A stretch of DNA of 64,000 bases from Candidatus Ozemibacter sibiricus (GTDB lineage Bacteria; Muiribacteriota; Ozemobacteria; Ozemobacterales; Ozemobacteraceae), in the NCBI GenBank assembly GCA_003327425.1, contig QOQW01000027.1, forward strand, positions 16,141 through 80,140, in the 5' to 3' direction. Positions 1-8,604 of the stretch are shown here, in pieces. The notes beneath the pieces are model-generated. The model searched no databases and was not told where the DNA came from. It saw nothing but the letters and a program-made list of their open reading frames with translations. The position numbers were made by a program, and so were the translations under genes. Numbering within the stretch: the first letter of the stretch is position 1; each line of letters begins with the position of its first letter.

Positions 1-888
1 CCGCCGCAAGGCGATCTCGACGGCGGTGATGACCCCCAGCGTCCCCTCCGAGCCGATGAACAGATCGAGCAGGTCGGTCGGCGCTCCCCCCGGCGCGGCG
101 AAGTACCCGGCCGCATGTTTGATGGCGGGAATCCGCCAGGTGGGCGCGGGCACGGTCAAGATGGGCGATGGGCCCGCGTCGACCGGCGCCCCGGCCCCGA
201 CCGCTCGGCTGATCTGCCATGCCTGGCCCGGGCCGCGCCGGTGCTCGCCCCGGGCCAGGTCGAGCACCAGACCGTCGGCGAGAACGACGGTGAGGCCCCG
301 CACCCAGGCGCGGGTCGGCCCGAAGGCGAAGGTGCGGGCCCCCGAGGCGTTGCTGGCGGCCATGCCGCCGATCTGGGCGGTGGCTTCGGTGGGATCTGGA
401 GGAAAAACCCAGCGGGTCGACTGCGCGCGGAACTCCTCGAGCAAGGCGCAGGTGACGGAGTCGGGCGGAGCCGCGAAGGGGAACCGCCCCGACCGGATGG
501 CGCGACGCAAAACGGCCAGGGGCACCCCTGCCCCGACCCGCAGTCGGAATTCGCCCGACGCCTGGTCCCAGGTGAAGCGGTCGACCCGATCGAGGCGCTC
601 CACCGAGAGCACCCAGCCGCCGGGCGGTACGGCGCCGCCGACCACGCCGGTCCGACCGGCCGAAACGGTGACGGTGGCATCGGCGCGGGCGGCCTCCTGG
701 AGGAGCTGGACGACCTCGGCCTCGGATTCGGGGAAGGCGACGAGGTCGGCCCGTCCCTGCAAGCGCGATTCGTCGGTCAGGTACCCCGGGTAGGCCCCGA
801 CCGCAGCCGGATCGGCCCACCCCTCGAACCCCGCCCGCACGCTCCCGGTGGCCGGACGGCCGACCACGACGTCGGGAGGGACGGTCAT
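1..888 (-). CDS. FAD-linked oxidase, GlcD-like (C-terminus beyond window)
   Basis: Reading the minus strand from an ATG at 888 gives 296 codons without a stop, running off the left edge. The translation is a flavoprotein of the FAD-binding PCMH type, as in glycolate or lactate oxidase subunit GlcD: an early segment (DLVAFPESEAEVVQLLQ), a glycine-rich nucleotide loop (VSAGRTGVVGGAVPPGG), and further in GGMAASNASGART and FIGSEGTLGVITAVE, all typical of the family. It would oxidise a 2-hydroxy acid with FAD; the substrate cannot be told. It starts 7 nt after the stop of the upstream PhaR-like gene (TGA at 898-896), so the two are probably cotranscribed. The C-terminal substrate domain is missing only because of the window edge. 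Family confident, substrate unknown. Confidence 0.85.
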   Translation of the reverse strand, partial: MTVPPDVVVGRPATGSVRAGFEGWADPAAVGAYPGYLTDESRLQGRADLVAFPESEAEVVQLLQEAARADATVTVSAGRTGVVGGAVPPGGWVLSVERLDRVDRFTWDQASGEFRLRVGAGVPLAVLRRAIRSGRFPFAAPPDSVTCALLEEFRAQSTRWVFPPDPTEATAQIGGMAASNASGARTFAFGPTRAWVRGLTVVLADGLVLDLARGEHRRGPGQAWQISRAVGAGAPVDAGPSPILTVPAPTWRIPAIKHAAGYFAAPGGAPTDLLDLFIGSEGTLGVITAVEIALRR

Positions 889-895
889 GCGGCGA

Positions 896-1609
896 TCACG
901 CAGCGCGGCGACCCTTGCGGCGAGCCCCGCCGGCGGGAGCGGTCGGGGCCCCGGCCGCCGGCGAGCCGGCCTGCTTGAGAGCCTCGAGTTCGGTTTTCAG
1001 GCGCTCGAGTTCGCGCTTGAGCGCTTCCGTATCGCCCGCGGCCGGGGTACCGGCAGGGGAAGAGGGGGCGGGACCGCCGCCCATGGGCGCGCTTCCGGGA
1101 AAGGGAGGAGGGGGAGCCGCCGGTCCCGGGGCCGGGGGCGGGGTCGCGGGCCCGGTCGAAGCCGGGCCATAGCCCGGGCCGCCCATCTGGAACAGCCCAG
1201 CGAAGGGGTTGCCGAAGGACGGCAACGGCATGGCGAAGCCGGGGTTCATCCAGCCGAGGCCGGCCATCATCCGGCGCTGGTTCTCGAGATAGGCATGGAA
1301 GGATTGCGGCAGCCAGTGCCAGAGGAAGTCGCGCACGACGTTGTCCTGCGCCCGGATCATCAGCAGCACCAGATCGAGGGGCAGATAGTCGGGACGCGTC
1401 TTCAAGGTCTCGTACAGCACCTGCCCCATGATGACGTGGGTGATATCCTCGCCGGTCTGATGGTCGACGATCCGGATGCGCTCGCCCTGCTTGACCCGAT
1501 CGGCCAGGTCGTTGAGCGTGACATGGCAGTTGCGGGTGGGGTCGTAGATCCGACGATTGGGATATTTGCGCAGAACCGTTTCGTTGCCGGAATCGTGGGG
1601 CTGGGCCAT
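896..1609 (-). CDS. PhaR-type polyhydroxyalkanoate regulator domain protein
   Basis: A 237-residue protein. The N-terminal ~65 residues (LRKYPNRRIYD, then LADRVKQGERIRIVDHQTG and ITHVIMGQVLYE) match the DNA-binding PHB/PHA accumulation regulator domain. A middle part (VVRDFLWHWLPQSFHAYLENQRR) resembles the helical region of the same family. The C-terminus is a proline/glycine-rich linker followed by a short helix rich in Leu, Glu and Lys that could form a coiled coil (LKRELERLKTELEALKQ). Start chosen at the ATG at 1609 because GGAGG lies 5 nt upstream; longer in-frame starts lack this. In known systems PhaR represses phasin and PHA genes; no PHA synthase is visible here, so the role in this organism is inference. 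Confidence 0.8.
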   Translation of the reverse strand: MAQPHDSGNETVLRKYPNRRIYDPTRNCHVTLNDLADRVKQGERIRIVDHQTGEDITHVIMGQVLYETLKTRPDYLPLDLVLLMIRAQDNVVRDFLWHWLPQSFHAYLENQRRMMAGLGWMNPGFAMPLPSFGNPFAGLFQMGGPGYGPASTGPATPPPAPGPAAPPPPFPGSAPMGGGPAPSSPAGTPAAGDTEALKRELERLKTELEALKQAGSPAAGAPTAPAGGARRKGRRAA

Positions 1610-1827
1610 GGGTTCCTCCGATCGCACGGGGAATGCCGGCCGCACCGGCCGGTACCCCGGATCATACCACGGTTGGTGCGCCGCGGTCATCTTCCTTCCG
1701 ATCGTCCTTCCCATCAGAATCCGATGGTTGTGCGATGCGGCACGCCTGGACTGTTCCTCAGGGACGAGCGACCAACCAGGCACCTCGGCGCGATCGACCT
1801 GGGGATGCATTCGCCGGGCGGGATTGC

Positions 1828-1833
1828 TATAAT
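1828..1833 (+). promoter_or_regulatory. extended -10 box, probable leaderless promoter
   Basis: TGC-TATAAT is a perfect extended -10 element. Only 6 nt separate it from the ATG at 1840, so transcription would start at or next to the start codon and the mRNA would have no leader. No convincing -35 box and no Shine-Dalgarno sequence are present. Confidence 0.6.
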
Positions 1834-1839
1834 GCTGCC

Positions 1840-4218
1840 ATGCGTACGATGAAATGGTGGTCAGGCGTGGCAGTGGTGGCAGGTCTGCTGACGGCTGGCT
1901 GGCTGGGCACTCGGCCGGCGGCCGCGCAGACCACGCGGATCGAGAAGGCCGCATCGCGGGCCATCGAGGCCTTCGATCATCCCGGCATGTATCCGCCCAA
2001 CGATCTGTACAAATGGGCCCGCGAGGCCTTCCAGGCCGGGCAGCTCGACGACGCCCGCCTCTATGCGCTGCGCATCTATTTCGACGGGGTGCGTACCACC
2101 AACCTGCTCGATCTGCTGGGGGCGATCGAGGCCAAGGCCGGCTATCCCCTGCTGGCCGGGGAATGGCTGCGCAAATCGCTCTGCCTCAATCCTCAGGGCG
2201 CCTTCGCCCGCAAGCTGCTGGCCCAGCTCCCGCCCAAGCCGCGGCCGATTCCCGTCGCTCCCGATCAGGTACAGGACCATTTCAACCAGATCTCGAGCCG
2301 CCTGCCCCAATTGCTGGCCCGCCTCAACACGCCGAAGCTCCATTTCGACAGCGTCCTCAACGACCTGGCCCGCGGCCAGTTCTACAAGGCGCTCGCCCTG
2401 GCCGAGGAATACGAGAAACGGTACCCCGGCGTCGATGGCACGGCGTTGACCGCGCTATGCGCCGTCTACCTCGGCCGCGGCAAGGACGCGCAGACGTTGC
2501 TCGAGGCCGGTCTGAAGAAGAATCCTCGCCATGCCCTCCTCCTCTTCGCCAAGGCGATGTTCGCCGATCCTCACCCCGAAACCAGCGCCACTTCACGACC
2601 GCAGGCCCTCTACGACCTCGACCGCTGGGCCGAGGCTCGCACCGCGGCCGCCCAGCATCTGCAGCTGTTCCCGCGCTCGATCGAGGGCTACCTGGTGCTG
2701 GCCCGCCTCGCCCTCGACCTGAACCAGCCCGAGGAAGCCAAGACCCATCTCGAAGCGGCCGCCCGGATCGATCCCGGCCATCCCGTCCTCAACCGGCTGC
2801 TGGCTGACGCCTACCTGAGCACCGGCCAGTTCGCCAAAGCCAGCGAGGTGCTGCAGAAAGCCTTCCCCCAGGGCTACAATCTGCCATCGATCAGCCTCAA
2901 AGCCGGTCTGATCGCCATCGCCCACGGGCATCTGGCCGAAGCCTCGACGATCATGGACGACGCGCGCAACAGTCTGCCGTTCACCGACGCCGATGCCTGG
3001 CCGATGTTCGTCCAGCTCGCGCTCTACCTCGATGACCCCGAAGACGCGCGACGAGGTCTCGACCTCTGGAGCAAGCGGTTCCCCCGCAACAGCCTGGCCT
3101 GCTACCTCGAAGGGTTCTACTGGTTCAAGGTCGGTCAACCCCGCAAAGCGCTCGATTTCATCCGGCAGGGCTTCGCCAAGAACCCCGATCGGTTATCTAC
3201 CCTCAAACTGCTCGCCATGCTCTCCGCCCTCGATCAAGATCCCCCCCTGGCCGAAGCCATCCGGGCCCGCCTCGAGGGGAAACCCGCCCCGGCGGTCCTG
3301 CCGAGTCGGCCCGAGCCCCACCCCCCGACCCGACGTCCGCCTTCGGCGCCCGCCACGGCCGCTCCCCAGTCCGCCGCCGCCCCAGCGGTTCCGGCCGCCC
3401 CTCCTCCACCCCCGCCGGGGACCGTCATCCCCGCTGGCAAGTTCACCATCAACGCGGCCCAGGGCATGGATCTTTCCTACGTCGACGCCCTCAAGCAGAG
3501 TCTCGATTCGACCCTGGCCCGCCTCGAACCGCTGCTGGGCGAACTCAAGGAACCCCTCGAGGTCCATCTGATCACGGCGGCCGGACTGGGCAGCCGTGTC
3601 GTCATGTATGACCCCGCCCAGGAGACGCTGACCGTCACCGCTCTCTTCTTCGATCCATCCACGATCAAGGCCCTGCTCGAGGGCGAGAAGCCCAACTTCA
3701 CCGAAGACGAAGCCACCCAGGTTTCGCAATGGCTGCCCTTCCATTCGCTGGCGCGCGAACTCAGCCTGGCCCTGATGCGCCGTACCATCCCGGGGGCCCG
3801 CGAGACCGCCGCCGCCACCGCCTGGATGCAGCGGGGCCTCGGCGAGCTGCTGGGCGGCAGCGACGACGTGCTGCGCGATCTGCTGGTGTCGGCGCAGAAC
3901 CGCATCGCCAGCGACGAAGCCAAACTGGTCACCGCCGACGAGCTGAACCGCATCCTGACCGACCCCTCGCCCGCCCCCGGCAAGCTCGAAGCGGCGCGGG
4001 CCCAGGCCTACCTGATGGTGGCCTTCCTGGTCAAGAAAGCCGGCGACAAAGACACCGGCCTGCAGAAGTTCGTCAAGCTCATGCAGGCGGTCTGCGCCGG
4101 CAAAGATCTCGACGGCGCCCTCAAAGAGCAATTCGGTCTCACCAAGGGCCAGTTCGAGTCCGCCTGGAAGGAAGCCGCCTACTGGAGCCTGCGGCAGGGC
4201 CTGCCCTACGAATGGTGA
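1840..4218 (+). CDS. exported TPR protein with degenerate gluzincin-like domain
   Basis: A 792-residue protein with a signal peptide (about residues 1-29, ending AAAQ). Residues ~40-500 are helical repeats of TPR type (for example LARLALDLNQPEEAKTHLEAA and ADAYLSTGQFAKASEVLQKA). A Pro/Ala-rich linker follows, then a C-terminal domain (~550-790) laid out like a peptidase-MA/gluzincin domain but with RELSLAL where HExxH is expected and WMQRGLGEL where WxxEGxxE is expected, so all zinc ligands appear lost. It is probably a non-catalytic periplasmic scaffold. Start at 1840 follows an extended -10 by 6 nt; longer in-frame starts would precede that promoter and lack a signal peptide at the N-terminus. 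The next gene overlaps its stop codon. Function unknown. Confidence 0.75.
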   Translation: MRTMKWWSGVAVVAGLLTAGWLGTRPAAAQTTRIEKAASRAIEAFDHPGMYPPNDLYKWAREAFQAGQLDDARLYALRIYFDGVRTTNLLDLLGAIEAKAGYPLLAGEWLRKSLCLNPQGAFARKLLAQLPPKPRPIPVAPDQVQDHFNQISSRLPQLLARLNTPKLHFDSVLNDLARGQFYKALALAEEYEKRYPGVDGTALTALCAVYLGRGKDAQTLLEAGLKKNPRHALLLFAKAMFADPHPETSATSRPQALYDLDRWAEARTAAAQHLQLFPRSIEGYLVLARLALDLNQPEEAKTHLEAAARIDPGHPVLNRLLADAYLSTGQFAKASEVLQKAFPQGYNLPSISLKAGLIAIAHGHLAEASTIMDDARNSLPFTDADAWPMFVQLALYLDDPEDARRGLDLWSKRFPRNSLACYLEGFYWFKVGQPRKALDFIRQGFAKNPDRLSTLKLLAMLSALDQDPPLAEAIRARLEGKPAPAVLPSRPEPHPPTRRPPSAPATAAPQSAAAPAVPAAPPPPPPGTVIPAGKFTINAAQGMDLSYVDALKQSLDSTLARLEPLLGELKEPLEVHLITAAGLGSRVVMYDPAQETLTVTALFFDPSTIKALLEGEKPNFTEDEATQVSQWLPFHSLARELSLALMRRTIPGARETAAATAWMQRGLGELLGGSDDVLRDLLVSAQNRIASDEAKLVTADELNRILTDPSPAPGKLEAARAQAYLMVAFLVKKAGDKDTGLQKFVKLMQAVCAGKDLDGALKEQFGLTKGQFESAWKEAAYWSLRQGLPYEW

Positions 4219-4673
4219 AGATGGGGCAGCTTGAGAAGGGCTCTCCTGCCTCCTACCGATCCGACACCTTGTTTCCGCGCGTGGCGGCGGTCGTCCAGGC
4301 GCTGCTCGCCGAGAAGAAACTGGTCGCCCCGCTCGAGGTCTTCCTCCGACTGGGGTATGTGAACTCGGCCCAGGTCCAGGATTGGCGTTGCCGCCGAATT
4401 CCGTATCTGGAACGGGTGATCGGCTGCAACCTCAGCAAGATATCGCGAGTGCTCCAGATCCTGCAGGGTTATGCCCGCGAGCTGGGTCTGACCGCCACGA
4501 CCACCTCCTACCAGAGCTACGGACGCGGCCCTTGCGCTGAACTGCAGTTCTCCAAAACCGGTCATCCCAACCTCGAGAAGGTCTGGCGAAGGTGCTTCCG
4601 AGCCGCCCCCCGTGCCGACGCGGCTGGCTCTCCCCCGCCTCCTCTTGAGCCACCTCCGGCCAGCCGGTCCTGA
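4212..4673 (+). CDS. small conserved-looking protein of unknown function
   Basis: A 153-residue protein whose ATG overlaps the end of the TPR gene by 7 nt, implying translational coupling. The first ~125 residues look like a compact helical domain with a recognisable core (PLEVFLRLGYV, VQDWRCRRIPYLERVI, ISRVLQILQGYARELGL, then ELQFSKTGHPNLEKV). I recall similar short uncharacterised proteins from other bacteria but cannot name a family with certainty. The last ~25 residues are Pro/Ala-rich. No signal peptide or membrane segment is visible, so it is probably cytoplasmic although its operon partner is exported. Function not assigned. Confidence 0.65.
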   Translation: MVKMGQLEKGSPASYRSDTLFPRVAAVVQALLAEKKLVAPLEVFLRLGYVNSAQVQDWRCRRIPYLERVIGCNLSKISRVLQILQGYARELGLTATTTSYQSYGRGPCAELQFSKTGHPNLEKVWRRCFRAAPRADAAGSPPPPLEPPPASRS

Positions 4674-4847
4674 GAGGGGCTATCGCCCTGTCGGGGTGCG
4701 CCATTTCGAACAAGGGCGGCATTTCTCTTCGCCATTTCTCTACGCCACGTCCAGGACGCTGATTTCGAGGGTGTCGTCCGACGCTTCTTGCAACCTGACG
4801 AACCGTCTCAGCCAACCCGCTCTTGATCAATGGTAGGCATGGCGTGG

Positions 4848-5471
4848 TCAAGGGATGGCCTGGAACTCTTCGAAAGAGGCGGCGCGCAGGGTCGGGTTGC
4901 GCGCCTTTTCCTCGCCGAGAGAGCGGGACGGCACCTCGCCGTAATCGTGCCCCGGCAGGACCAGCAAAGCATCGGGCAAGCGTTTCAATCGTTGCAGGCT
5001 GTCGTAGAGGGCCCGGGCATCGCCGCCCGGCAGATCGGTGCGCCCGCAGTTGCCGATGAACAGCGTATCGCCGGTCACCAGCCAGCGCTGCGCGACGAGC
5101 AGGCAGATGCCGCCGGGGGTATGTCCCGGCGTATGGATGACCCGCACCTCCTGGTCGCCGAACGCGAAGCCTTCGCCGTCGGCGAGGGTGCCGTCGAGAG
5201 TGACCTCGCCCTGCAGGCCGGGACGGCTGGCGGGGTGAGCCAGGATCTTCGCCCCGGTGCGCGCCTTCACCGAGGCGGCGGCCGCCACATGGTCGAAGTG
5301 ATGGTGGGTCAGGATGATCCGGGTCAGATCGAGGCGATGGGCCTTGACGCAGGCCAGAAGGCGGTCGGGCTCGGCGCCGGGATCGACCACGAAGCCTTCT
5401 CCCCCCTCGGCCGCGCCGAAGACATAGGCGAAATTGGCGCCGGGGCCGAGTCGCAGTTGTTCCATGAACAT
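4848..5471 (-). CDS. MBL-fold hydrolase, glyoxalase II-like
   Basis: A 207-residue metallo-beta-lactamase fold enzyme. It carries the metal motif THHHFDH, the later histidine in HTPGHTPGG, the bridging aspartate in VTGDTLF and the final histidine in LPGHDYG. The CGRTDLPGGD segment after the aspartate is typical of short hydroxyacylglutathione-hydrolase-like and persulfide-dioxygenase-like proteins. It probably hydrolyses a thioester or oxidises a persulfide in the cytoplasm; the two cannot be separated by eye. Start at 5471 follows GGAG by 8 nt. It lies just downstream of the DUF1287 gene on the same strand (85 nt gap). Confidence 0.85.
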   Translation of the reverse strand: MFMEQLRLGPGANFAYVFGAAEGGEGFVVDPGAEPDRLLACVKAHRLDLTRIILTHHHFDHVAAAASVKARTGAKILAHPASRPGLQGEVTLDGTLADGEGFAFGDQEVRVIHTPGHTPGGICLLVAQRWLVTGDTLFIGNCGRTDLPGGDARALYDSLQRLKRLPDALLVLPGHDYGEVPSRSLGEEKARNPTLRAASFEEFQAIP

Positions 5472-5556
5472 CGGTGAGGCTCCTTTCATCGTGCGGATTG
5501 CCGTCAAATCGCCCGAAACGATCGGACGCGGGGCGAGCGCGAACCGCTGGCGAGGG

Positions 5557-6261
5557 TCAACGCCACGACCAGGGGAACAGGCGGTAGTGGCCGATGATCT
5601 TGAACTCGAGCAGCACATCTTCGAGCTGGGCGCCCGCCCCAATATTGTGGACGACCAGCCAGCGCGAGGCGGTCCCCGAGGGGCGATCGGTCACGATGCC
5701 GATATGCGGCCGGCCGTCGGGCAGGCTCCAGGCGATGAGATCGCCCGGTTCGACGGCGGTCGGCACCACCGGCAACGGCCTGGCTTTGCCCCGTCGCGCG
5801 AAGAAGGTCATCAGGTTGGGCACCCGGCGATGATCGATGTTGGGATCGGGCCGGGTCAGCCCCCATTTCCGGGGATAGGCGGCGAAGGCGCGCCGCATGT
5901 CTTCGTGCACCTCCTTCTGCAGATCGAACCCCAGTCGTCGCAGCGCTCGAATCACCACATCGGTGCAGACCCCCCGTTCGAGAGGCACATCGCCCCCTGG
6001 ATAGGCGAGCTTGACGTAGGCCGGATCGTAATACACGGTCTGGCCGACCTGGGCCATCGCGGCAGCGATCAGATCGGCAGGTCCGGGGCAGGTGGAATGA
6101 GCGATCGGCTGGCCCACTGACACCGACGGTTGTCTGACAGGATGGCCGGCCTGAACGGAGGTTAGCGGTTCTGCCGCGGCTGACCACGGGGCCATGAGCC
6201 ATACCGACATCACGGCGATGATGATGCCTGTGGGCCACATCCTTTGTACTCGAGCGTTCAC
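5557..6261 (-). CDS. exported DUF1287 protein (YijF-like)
   Basis: A 234-residue exported protein. After an N-terminal hydrophobic signal segment (about residues 8-25, ending WSAAAEP), the rest matches DUF1287, an NlpC/P60-like fold: ARGVCTDVVIRALRRLG-type segment with the presumed catalytic cysteine (here RGVCTDVVIRALRR), HEDMRRAF, then GDLIAWSLPDGRPHIGIV with the presumed histidine. By family analogy it would be an extracytoplasmic cysteine hydrolase, possibly of the cell wall, but no substrate is proven for DUF1287. The GTG start at 6261 has AAGGAA 6 nt upstream; the next ATG would truncate the N-terminus by 7 residues. Confidence 0.8.
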   Translation of the reverse strand: MNARVQRMWPTGIIIAVMSVWLMAPWSAAAEPLTSVQAGHPVRQPSVSVGQPIAHSTCPGPADLIAAAMAQVGQTVYYDPAYVKLAYPGGDVPLERGVCTDVVIRALRRLGFDLQKEVHEDMRRAFAAYPRKWGLTRPDPNIDHRRVPNLMTFFARRGKARPLPVVPTAVEPGDLIAWSLPDGRPHIGIVTDRPSGTASRWLVVHNIGAGAQLEDVLLEFKIIGHYRLFPWSWR

Positions 6262-6597
6262 TATGATTTCCTTCGGCAGAGGCGATCGGGCGTGGTTCTT
6301 CGGGCGTCGTCCCCGATCGACCTCGATAGGAGGAGGAGGGGCAACGCCCCTCGTTGTCCACTCGGCCAGGGCTCTCGCCCTGGACCAGGTCGAAGCTCGA
6401 TCAGGCGGCCGAGACAGGGCGCCGGCCCCGCTCGAGACGCTTCCGGTCACCGCGGCCGTGAGCCCCCGGGGCGCCCCCGGCCGGTGCTCGACCGCCCCTG
6501 GTTGGCGCTGGGGATGCCTGGCTGCGGCGACGTCACCATGGTAGCATGGAAAGGGTGGACTGTTCCTGCGCCCAGAATTTCCGGCCGAGGTGAATCC
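6262..6597. other. divergent intergenic region with one promoter-like box
   Basis: About 336 nt between the divergent DUF1287 and phosphatase genes. I see no gene. A -10-like TAGCAT (6541-6546) precedes the phosphatase start by about 50 nt. The remainder is GC-rich with no conserved structure I can identify. Confidence 0.4.
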
Positions 6598-7653
6598 ATG
6601 ATGCTCCGTCGCCGCCTGCCTGTCTTCGTGCTGTGGCTGCTGCTCTGTCTGGTCCTGCCCGGTCAGGCCCGCGACTGGGCGAAAGATCCGCCCTTCATCG
6701 ACATCCGGTTCGCGCCGCTCGTCGCGGCGATCGGCGACATCCACGGCGCCTGGCCCGAGTTCGTCGCCTCGCTGAAAGCGGTCGGCATGGCCCGGCCCCG
6801 CCCCGGCCCGGAACGCGCCTTGCAATGGACGGGCGGCACCGGTCTGCTGATCCTGACCGGCGACTATGGCGACCGGGGGGAGTACACGCGCGAGGTGTAC
6901 GACGCGATCATCGACCTCGAAGCCCAGGCCGCCCAGGCCGGCGGGCGCGTCATCGCCCTGCTGGGCAACCATGAAGCGCTGCTGCTCAACGGCACGGTCG
7001 AGAAATGGGCCAAGACCCTCAAACCCCCGAAAAAGCAGCATTACCAGAACACCATCGATTCGTTCACTCGCGCCGGACTCGACTTCCATGAAGTCATCTC
7101 TCCCAAGGGGCGGTATGGCTCCTGGATCCGCCGGCGGCCGCTCTTCGCCATCGTCAATGGCTGGCTATTCATCCATGGCGGGGTGCGCGACCCGGCCACC
7201 ACCCGTTCCGAACTGGCCGCCGACTTCCGCGATGCCCTCGACGCCGAAGCCTGGAGCGGACCGTTCTTCATGGGCGAGAAGGACGTCCTGTGGTTCCGCG
7301 AGTGGTGGAACGACGATCTGCTGGTACAGCGCAATCTGAAGCTGCTGGGCGTGTCGGGCATCGTCTTCGGCCACACCATCGGCGCCATGGGACAGGAAGG
7401 TCGGATCAACCTCAAGAACGGGAAGCTGATCGGCATCGACGTCGGCATGTGCCCGGTCTTCGGCAAGAGCGCCGGCGCGGGCCTGGTGATCACCGCCACG
7501 CCCAAGGGCAGGATGACGTTCGAGGCCCGCTATGCCGACCACCCGCCGGTCGAACTGCTGACCACCACGATCGCGGTGCCGGCCGCCACGGGGCTGGCGC
7601 CGACCGGCACCACCGGCAGCCCCGTTCCGCGGCGACCCTGGCGGCGCCCCTGA
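6598..7653 (+). CDS. exported PPP-family metallophosphatase
   Basis: A 351-residue calcineurin-like phosphoesterase. All three signature blocks of the PPP family are present in order: GDIHG (~residue 42), GDYGDRG (~85) and GNHE (~120), with later histidines in FIHGG and FGHTIG. This arrangement resembles Shewanella-like (Shelphs) bacterial PPP phosphatases. The N-terminus (MMLRRRLPVFVLWLLLCLVLPGQA) is a signal peptide, so it acts outside the cytoplasm. It would dephosphorylate phosphoproteins or small phosphoesters. Start at 6598 has GAGGTG 5 nt upstream; the next codon is also ATG. The final ~35 residues are a low-complexity Ala/Thr/Pro tail. Confidence 0.88.
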   Translation: MMLRRRLPVFVLWLLLCLVLPGQARDWAKDPPFIDIRFAPLVAAIGDIHGAWPEFVASLKAVGMARPRPGPERALQWTGGTGLLILTGDYGDRGEYTREVYDAIIDLEAQAAQAGGRVIALLGNHEALLLNGTVEKWAKTLKPPKKQHYQNTIDSFTRAGLDFHEVISPKGRYGSWIRRRPLFAIVNGWLFIHGGVRDPATTRSELAADFRDALDAEAWSGPFFMGEKDVLWFREWWNDDLLVQRNLKLLGVSGIVFGHTIGAMGQEGRINLKNGKLIGIDVGMCPVFGKSAGAGLVITATPKGRMTFEARYADHPPVELLTTTIAVPAATGLAPTGTTGSPVPRRPWRRP

Positions 7654-7744
7654 TCCGGTCTGGCGCGGACTCGCCCTGTCCAGGCATGAGACGGTCGACC
7701 GCGCCACCCGGGCCGACTCGACTTCCCTCGCCGCTTCGCCGACG

Positions 7745-8305
7745 ATGAACATCATCACGCACGCTCTACTGGGGTGGGTGCCGGGCCAGCGCCTGGCGAC
7801 CCACCGCCGCGATGCCCTGCTGCTCACCGGCGCGGCGATGGCGCCCGACCTCGACGGCCTGGGCGTGCTGGCCAGTGTGGCGGACCCTGCCCGGGGCCTC
7901 GCATGGTTCTCGCAGTATCATCACGTTCTGGCCCATAATCTCTGGGCTGGCCTCGCCATCAGCAGCACGGTGGGCCTGCTGGCGCGCGATGGCTGGCGTA
8001 CCGCGCTCTGGGCGTTCCTCTTCTTCCATCTGCACCTGCTGGGCGATCTGGCGGGAGCCAGGGGCCCCGACGGAGAGTCATGGCCGATCTGGTACCTGTG
8101 GCCGGTCGAGGGCGGCCCGGCACTGACCTGGAGCGGCCAGTGGGAGATCAACGCCTGGCCCAATCTTCTGTTGACGGTCGGTCTGCTCTTCCTGTTCTTC
8201 CGGCAGGCTCGCGATTTCGGTTGGTCGCCCCTCTGGTATCTGTCCGCTCGAGCCGATGCAGCCTTCGTCGCCACACTGCGCCGTCGCTTCCCCCTGTCCG
8301 CATGA
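7745..8305 (+). CDS. DUF457/YdjM-like membrane metal-dependent hydrolase
   Basis: A 186-residue integral membrane protein. It begins with the typical MNIITHALLGW block, followed by a conserved APDLDG motif and a HNLWAGL histidine segment, then HLHLLGDLAG and a C-terminal membrane helix (LLLTVGLLFLFF). These are features of the DUF457/YdjM family, described as LexA-regulated inner-membrane proteins with metal-binding His/Asp residues. The biological substrate is unknown. No strong ribosome-binding site is seen before the ATG. Confidence 0.8.
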   Translation: MNIITHALLGWVPGQRLATHRRDALLLTGAAMAPDLDGLGVLASVADPARGLAWFSQYHHVLAHNLWAGLAISSTVGLLARDGWRTALWAFLFFHLHLLGDLAGARGPDGESWPIWYLWPVEGGPALTWSGQWEINAWPNLLLTVGLLFLFFRQARDFGWSPLWYLSARADAAFVATLRRRFPLSA

Positions 8306-8355
8306 TCCCACCCTGCTCCCCCGCCCTCTTGCATTGGGTTCCAGCCATCTCTCCA

Positions 8356-8459
8356 GCACCATTCGCGCTGGCTGGACACACCCAGGAACGCAGGTCGTTC
8401 CGTCGGATGAACCCGTGCAGTATGCTAAAATATAAGAAGGCACCATTCATGCTGGATGG
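8356..8459 (+). promoter_or_regulatory. hicBA promoter flanked by a 20-nt direct repeat
   Basis: Two copies of gcaccattcNNgctggNtgg (8356-8375 and 8440-8459, 17 of 20 identical) flank an AT-rich core containing TATGCT (8421-8426) and TAAAAT/TATAAG. Copies are 84 nt apart, about eight helical turns, so proteins bound to both could face the same side. The region lies 145 nt upstream of hicB and is a plausible operator/promoter for the toxin-antitoxin pair. The rest of 8306-8604 holds no gene that I can see. Confidence 0.45.
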
Positions 8460-8604
8460 CTTGCTTTTACCCAGAAGCTTGGGCATTGGATCCCTCCCAG
8501 AATGCCCCTGGATGGAAGAAAAAGGGTTCAAAGCCAGAGGCGACTTTCAACCCCGTTGCGCAGGGCAGATCCGAACCGTTCGATGGATAAGGAGAGAGAA
8601 CCTC

